A DNA stretch of 10,494 bases. Source: JAZDJJ01 sp043804035 (GTDB taxonomy: Bacteria > Bacteroidota > Bacteroidia > Palsa-948). Position numbers and translations under genes: made by a program. Shown piece by piece: positions 6,996-10,494 of this stretch. The DNA is taken from positions 1-10,494 of the forward strand of contig JAZDJJ010000093.1 in the NCBI GenBank assembly GCA_043804035.1, read 5' to 3'. Under the pieces are notes generated by a model. It was not told the DNA's origin and searched no databases. It saw nothing but the letters and a program-made list of their open reading frames with translations. The first letter of the stretch is position 1; each line of letters opens with the position of its first letter.

Positions 6996-7976
6996 ATGAA
7001 AAAGAAAATTCTCATTACCGGCTCCAACGGATTACTCGGACAAAAAATTATTTACGGGTTACTTGGCGATCCGCTTTGTCTTATCTCCGATGAGTTAAGA
7101 AAAAAAATAAATAATGAAGTTGAAATTATTGCTACTGCACGGGGAAAAAATCGCTTGTCAAGAAAAGACGGATACATTTATGAATCGTTGGACATTACCA
7201 ATAAATCGGAAGTTGAAAATGTTTTTGCAAAATATAATCCTAATATAATCATCAACACTGCAGCGATGACTAATGTGGATGCATGCGAAACCAAACGCGA
7301 AGAATGCCGGCAAACAAATGTGATTGCTGTGCAGAATATAGTTGAAGCAATTCAAAATCCAAAATCCAAAATTCAAAATTGCCATTTCATTCATTTGTCA
7401 ACAGATTTTGTTTTTGATGGAACAAAAGGTGGTCCATACAACGAGAATGATAAACCAAATCCATTGCATTACTACGCATTGTCAAAACTTGAGGGAGAAA
7501 AAATTGTAATGGCAAGTAAAATTCGTTGGGCTATTATCAGGACAATTATCATTTATGGTGTTGTGGATGATATGAGCCGCAGCAATATTGTTCTATGGAC
7601 AAAAAATTCTTTAGAAAAAGGACAGAAAATAAATGTAGTGAATGACCAGTTCCGTTCACCAACACTTGCCGAAGATCTTTCGCAGGGATGCATACTTGCA
7701 GCGATGAAAAGTGCAGAAGGAATTTATCATATTTCCGGAAAAGATATTTTGAACATCATTGATATGGTTTATACGATTGCTGACTTTTGGAAATTAGACA
7801 AGTCGTTCATCAATCCTGTTTCATCTGAAGAATTGCATCAGCCGGCAAAGCGTCCGCTATACACAGGTTTTATTTTAGATAAAGCGAGAAAAGAATTAGG
7901 ATATAATCCACGTTCATTTATAGAAGGATTAAAAATTGTGGATGGGCAATTAAAAAAATATATTGTCTCGTCATGA
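6996..7976 (+). CDS. RmlD-like NAD(P)-dependent sugar-nucleotide reductase (extended SDR)
   Basis: A 326-residue protein of the extended short-chain dehydrogenase/reductase group, closest in motif pattern to dTDP-4-dehydrorhamnose reductase. The Rossmann dinucleotide motif is TGSNGLLG (8-15). NTAAMTNVDACE (87-98), the active-site strand STDFVFDG (135-142) with catalytic Ser135, and Y160-x3-K164 in YALSK are all intact. Later blocks RSPTLAEDLSQG and GIYHISGKD match the RmlD substrate-binding half. If it is RmlD, it makes dTDP-L-rhamnose for surface glycans, but rmlA, rmlB and rmlC are not nearby, so the substrate is open. A 7-bp tandem repeat is translated as QNPKSKIQN (120-128), in the loop before the active-site strand. 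The start is fixed by the Rossmann motif. It is a single-gene unit. Confidence 0.9.
   Translation: MKKKILITGSNGLLGQKIIYGLLGDPLCLISDELRKKINNEVEIIATARGKNRLSRKDGYIYESLDITNKSEVENVFAKYNPNIIINTAAMTNVDACETKREECRQTNVIAVQNIVEAIQNPKSKIQNCHFIHLSTDFVFDGTKGGPYNENDKPNPLHYYALSKLEGEKIVMASKIRWAIIRTIIIYGVVDDMSRSNIVLWTKNSLEKGQKINVVNDQFRSPTLAEDLSQGCILAAMKSAEGIYHISGKDILNIIDMVYTIADFWKLDKSFINPVSSEELHQPAKRPLYTGFILDKARKELGYNPRSFIEGLKIVDGQLKKYIVSS
7353..7380 (+). repeat. 7-bp tandem repeat, four units, inside the RmlD-like gene
   Basis: Four consecutive heptamers: CAAAATC, CAAAATC, CAAAATT, CAAAATT. They encode residues 120-128, containing NPKSK, the same pentapeptide encoded by the heptamer array in pcrA. The array falls in a surface loop between a helix and the strand leading to Ser135. 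Loss or gain of one unit would shift the frame early in the protein. Confidence 0.75.
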
Positions 7977-8127
7977 ATTTAATGATGCAGAATAATAAAT
8001 AAGGTATTCTAATATACCGAACAGAAATAGATTTCCGAATTTGCAAACTTTCTTTCCCGCATATTTCTTCTATAAATCTTTTGATGTATCACAAAGGATA
8101 CGGAGCATTAAATGGCGGAGTTAATAA
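7977..8127. other. intergenic DNA after the RmlD-like gene
   Basis: About 150 bp of A/T-rich sequence without a convincing gene. GGTAT at 8003-8007 and ATACC at 8014-8018 form a 5-bp stem with a 6-base loop, lying 26 bp after the stop codon. It has no T-run after it, so it is a poor candidate for an intrinsic terminator. Confidence 0.5.
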
Positions 8128-8267
8128 GGGCGGTTCCAAAAATTGATTTCGTCATTGCGACTGCGAGGCACGAAGCAGAAAGCAATCTCTATTTCTACAT
8201 GAAAAAACAGATTGCTTCAGTCGTTCCTCCTTCGCAATGACGTTTATTTGTATTTTTAGAACTGCCC
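8128..8267. repeat. MITE-like palindromic repeat, complete copy
   Basis: The intact 140-bp version of the repeat at 1-137, in the same orientation, differing at only two positions. It begins GGGCGGTTCCAAAAAT and ends ATTTTTAGAACTGCCC. The core arms CGTCATTGCGA and TCGCAATGACG (11 bp, perfect) could fold the whole element into a long hairpin. ATAA occurs directly on both sides (8124-8127 and 8268-8271), which may be a 4-bp target duplication. It carries no gene, so it would need a transposase in trans. Confidence 0.88.
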
Positions 8268-8325
8268 ATAATTCAATCCATTTTTCAAGACGGGAACATT
8301 TTTGATTTTTATTTTGTTTTGGTAT

Positions 8326-8355
8326 TTGAAAATTTTATGTACGTTTGTAATTTTG
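8326..8355 (+). promoter_or_regulatory. consensus Bacteroidota promoter for the T9SS cargo gene
   Basis: TTG at 8326-8328, a spacer of exactly 19 bp, then TAATTTTG at 8348-8355: a full match to TTG-N19-TAnnTTTG. A second overlapping -7 match, TACGTTTG, lies at 8340-8347. Transcription should start near 8360 and give an untranslated leader of about 84 nt. Confidence 0.72.
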
Positions 8356-8370
8356 AAATATCAATCAAAC

Positions 8371-8418
8371 AGTTATATCCCCTTTTGGGGTTAAAATAGT
8401 TCAGAAAAGTTATAGCCC
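8371..8418 (+). promoter_or_regulatory. 5' leader with a CCCC/GGGG hairpin and an 11-bp direct repeat
   Basis: CCCC (8379-8382), TTTT, GGGG (8387-8390) form a small GC stem in an otherwise A/T-rich leader. AGTTATATCCC (8371-8381) recurs as AGTTATAGCCC (8408-8418), 10 of 11 bases identical and 37 bp apart. This could be a protein-binding site or RNA structure controlling the downstream gene; no known riboswitch class is recognised. Confidence 0.35.
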
Positions 8419-8443
8419 AAAAAAACTTAAAACCTTAAAAACC

Positions 8444-10494
8444 ATGAAAACACTCACAAAGCAATCGTCTCTGATAATTGCTGTGCTTACTTTTCACTTT
8501 TCACTTTTCACTTTTCACTCTTTTGCACAATGCGATATCGGAAGTTTAAGTGGAACTTGTACTGTTAATACTGCAAAGACAGTTCCCAATAACAGCACAT
8601 TATACACAGGCAGTGGCAATTTGATTATTGCTTCTGGTGGCAGCATAACTACCACCAATCCTACTGATAGCTTTATTGTGAATATGGGCGGTAATGTAAC
8701 AATAAATAGTGGAGGCACTATTACAGGTAATGTACGCATCATGGCATCTAACATCACTGTGAGTGGAAGCATAAATGTAAATGAAAAAGGATATGCTGTT
8801 GCAACAGGCATAGGAGCAGGAAACAGTATAAGTGGTTATAGTGGTGCTGGTGGCGCTGGTTATGGAGGATTTGGAGGAAATGGAGTTGTTTCGTCATCCT
8901 GTGAAGTGCTATTAGGTGGAACAGGTTATGGTTCGTTAATATCTCCTGTAGATTTAGGTAGCGGAGGTGGTAGTAATATTTTCACTGATTGTTGGGGTGG
9001 TAGTGGAGGAGGTAAGATAAAATTAGTATCTGCTAACACAATTACCATTAACGGAGGTGCTACTTTGAGTGCAAATGGCAAAGACGGTTATAATTCAAAT
9101 GCAGGAGGAGGAGGTGGTGGGGGTGCTGGTGGTTCCATTTATATCTGTACAAATGCTTTGTCGGGTGCTGGTAGTATTACCTCTAATGGAGGAAATGGTG
9201 CTGGAAATCTAGGAGGCGGAGGTGGTGGTGGTGGCCGTATAGCCATTTATTATAGTACAAATACTTTGAGCGGAATTGTTACTGCTTACGGAGGCAGTAG
9301 GGGTGGATATAATAGCGATTGTGGCAATAATAACTCCCAGTACGGAGGTATTGGAACTGTGTATTATAAACAATCATCTCAATCTAATGGTGATTTAATT
9401 TTGAATAGTGGTGGGAATACTGCTGAATATCAATTAGCTGCAGGAGTATTTAATTCTCCAATAGATGTTCTCACTTTTAATAATGTTACAATAAGTAACT
9501 GGGTAAATGTAGGACGAGGATACGATGTTGCAACAGGCATAGGAGCAGGAAACAGTATAAGTGGTTATAGTGGTGCTGGTGGCGCTGGTTATGGGGGAAT
9601 AGGAGGAAATGGAGAGGATGGCGGTGCTGGTGGTGCAACTTATGGTTCTTTAACAGATCCTATAGATTTAGGTAGCGGAGGTGGTAGTAATATTTTCACT
9701 GATTGTTGGGGTGGTAGTGGAGGCGGTAAGATAAGTTTAATATCTGCTAACACAATTATCATTAGCGGAGGTGCTACTTTGAGTGCAAATGGCAAAAACG
9801 GTTATAATTCAAATGCAGGAGGAGGAGGTGGTGGGGGTGCTGGTGGTTCCATTTATATCTGTACAAATGCTTTGTCGGGTTCTGGTAATATTGTATCTAA
9901 TGGAGGGAATGGTGCCGGCAATCAACCTGGCGGAGGAGGTGGCGGCGGACGCATAGCCATTTATGGTATAAATACATTAAGCGGAACCGTTACTGTTAAT
10001 GGAGGCACAGGTTATAATTCTGGAAACGTAGGAACAATTTATTCTAGTACTCCTATATGTGCGATATTACCCATAGAACTCCTCTCCTTCAACGCCACTG
10101 CACAAAAAGACAAAACAGTAAAAACCCAATGGACAACAGCAAGCGAAATAGATAATGATTACTTTACTGTTGAGAGTGCCGTTGCTCCCTCTCCAAATGG
10201 AGAGGGTTGGGGTGAGGTCGGAACAGTAAAAGGCGCAGGCAACAGCAACACCACTCTCAACTATGTCTTTAATGATGAACATCCTTACACAGGCGTTTCA
10301 TATTATCGTCTCAAACAAACCGATTATGACGGGAAAATTACTTACTCGCAGATAGTAGCAGTATATATAGGAGCAATAGATATTATCTCAATCTATCCAA
10401 ATCCCTCAACCGATGGACACATACAATATCTTATAGGAAGTGAAAACGGAGAAACAGTAACAGTAAAACTATATGATATGCTTGGCAGAGAAGT
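8444..10494 (+). CDS. secreted Gly-rich repeat protein with T9SS C-terminal sorting domain (3' end beyond window)
   Basis: The frame stays open from the ATG at 8444 to the window edge (683 codons plus 2 bases). The protein starts with a signal peptide: basic MKTLTKQ, a hydrophobic stretch, likely cleavage after SFA at residue 28. Residues from about 30 to 115 are Ser/Thr/Gly/Asn-rich and look like short beta-solenoid turns. Two long Gly-rich units follow (116-269 and 359-507), each holding GYSGAGGAGYGG, NIFTDCWGGSGGGKI, GGGGGGAGGSIYI and a Gly run before RIAIY. A spacer separates them. PIELLSFNA (543 on) begins the module that commonly precedes the sorting domain. IYPNPS (650-655) and VKLYDMLGRE start the Por secretion type A domain. 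It is probably exported to the periplasm by Sec, then across the outer membrane by T9SS and anchored or released. An adhesin or matrix role is only inference. No catalytic motif is seen. Confidence 0.88.
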   Translation, partial: MKTLTKQSSLIIAVLTFHFSLFTFHSFAQCDIGSLSGTCTVNTAKTVPNNSTLYTGSGNLIIASGGSITTTNPTDSFIVNMGGNVTINSGGTITGNVRIMASNITVSGSINVNEKGYAVATGIGAGNSISGYSGAGGAGYGGFGGNGVVSSSCEVLLGGTGYGSLISPVDLGSGGGSNIFTDCWGGSGGGKIKLVSANTITINGGATLSANGKDGYNSNAGGGGGGGAGGSIYICTNALSGAGSITSNGGNGAGNLGGGGGGGGRIAIYYSTNTLSGIVTAYGGSRGGYNSDCGNNNSQYGGIGTVYYKQSSQSNGDLILNSGGNTAEYQLAAGVFNSPIDVLTFNNVTISNWVNVGRGYDVATGIGAGNSISGYSGAGGAGYGGIGGNGEDGGAGGATYGSLTDPIDLGSGGGSNIFTDCWGGSGGGKISLISANTIIISGGATLSANGKNGYNSNAGGGGGGGAGGSIYICTNALSGSGNIVSNGGNGAGNQPGGGGGGGRIAIYGINTLSGTVTVNGGTGYNSGNVGTIYSSTPICAILPIELLSFNATAQKDKTVKTQWTTASEIDNDYFTVESAVAPSPNGEGWGEVGTVKGAGNSNTTLNYVFNDEHPYTGVSYYRLKQTDYDGKITYSQIVAVYIGAIDIISIYPNPSTDGHIQYLIGSENGETVTVKLYDMLGRE
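8489..8516 (+). repeat. 7-bp tandem repeat ACTTTTC, four perfect units, in the signal peptide
   Basis: Four identical ACTTTTC units (plus a partial ACT) encode the hydrophobic part of the signal peptide, read as TFHFSLFTFH. The unit length is not a multiple of three. I read both alternative frames: they reach stops at 8547-8549 and 8566-8568, so adding or losing one or two units would switch the gene off. Confidence 0.85.
8789..9250 (+). repeat. long internal duplication, unit 1
   Basis: A 462-bp in-frame segment whose counterpart starts 729 bp (243 codons) downstream. Long stretches are identical at nucleotide level, for example the run from GTTGCAACAGGCATAGGAGC through to GGTTATGG, and the block around TTCACTGATTGTTGGGGTGG. 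This unit holds five extra residues (VVSSSCEVLLGG region) relative to unit 2. Confidence 0.88.
9518..9964 (+). repeat. long internal duplication, unit 2
   Basis: A 447-bp copy of unit 1 (offset 729 bp). The difference between units is concentrated in one loop (GEDGGAGGATYG here) and in scattered substitutions such as AAAGAC to AAAAAC. A non-duplicated spacer of about 267 bp lies between the units. High silent-site identity suggests recent duplication or ongoing gene conversion. Confidence 0.88.
10187..10217 (+). repeat. REP-like palindrome translated in frame
   Basis: CCCTCTCC (10187-10194), AAAT, GGAGAGGG (10199-10206) is a perfect 8-bp stem with a 4-base loop, followed by TTGGGGTGAGG. It is read in the T9SS protein as PSPNGEGWGEV (within VESAVAPSPNGEGWGEVG). 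From memory, CCCTCTCC-N4-GGAGAGGG with a GGGGTGAGG tail is a scattered repeat in Bacteroidota genomes. Confidence 0.65.

Noticed and set aside
1..8267. Composite transposon made by the two flanking repeats
   Set aside because: The repeats encode no transposase, and the enclosed genes are core housekeeping genes without cargo character, so a composite unit is not supported.
8489..8516. Short direct repeats as a possible CRISPR array
   Set aside because: The units are 7 bp, contiguous and without spacers; they are a coding microsatellite.
8515..8811. A 98-codon minus-strand open frame opposite the T9SS gene
   Set aside because: It is antisense to a continuous plus-strand frame with signal peptide and repeats; its composition follows from the Gly/Thr-rich codons on the other strand.
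10067..10282. A minus-strand open frame over the T9SS module
   Set aside because: It overlaps the conserved PIELLSF to sorting-domain module on the plus strand and includes the reverse of the palindromic repeat; a shadow.

Overview
The window looks like a chromosomal stretch from an uncultured member of the Bacteroidota. The last gene carries the start of a type IX secretion (Por) C-terminal sorting domain. Coding starts lack Shine-Dalgarno sequences and sit behind A/T-rich leaders, and several upstream regions match the Bacteroidota promoter form TTG-N19-TAnnTTTG. The DNA is A/T rich except in Gly-rich coding sequence. Assignment below phylum is not possible from the sequence alone.

Layout. 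1-137: a small palindromic MITE-like repeat, cut by the window edge and abutting a truncated IS1-family transposase (to 577, minus strand). 677-3756 (minus strand): pcrA/uvrD helicase then dut, with a 150-bp MITE-like element between them. 3757-4199: a divergent promoter region. 4200-5615 (plus): scoA-scoB, the two subunits of a 3-oxoacid CoA-transferase. 5626-6888 (minus): a GAF-like plus SpoIIE/PP2C-type serine phosphatase, convergent with scoB. 6996-7976 (plus): an RmlD-like extended SDR reductase. 7977-8443: intergenic DNA with another MITE-like copy and a strong consensus promoter. 8444-10494 (plus, runs off the end): a large secreted Gly-rich T9SS cargo protein with a long internal duplication.

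The genes are mostly single-function housekeeping units: dut and pcrA serve nucleotide-pool and DNA-damage maintenance, scoAB ketone-body or amino-acid carbon flow, and the rest signalling, sugar-nucleotide or related chemistry, and surface display. I see no defence island or obvious new multi-gene system.

The unusual content is in the repeats. Three elements share the same asymmetric ends but carry two unrelated palindromic cores. Perfect 7-bp tandem repeats lie inside three separate coding regions, one in a signal peptide, where loss or gain of a unit would shut the gene off. A REP-like palindrome is translated in frame in the T9SS protein.
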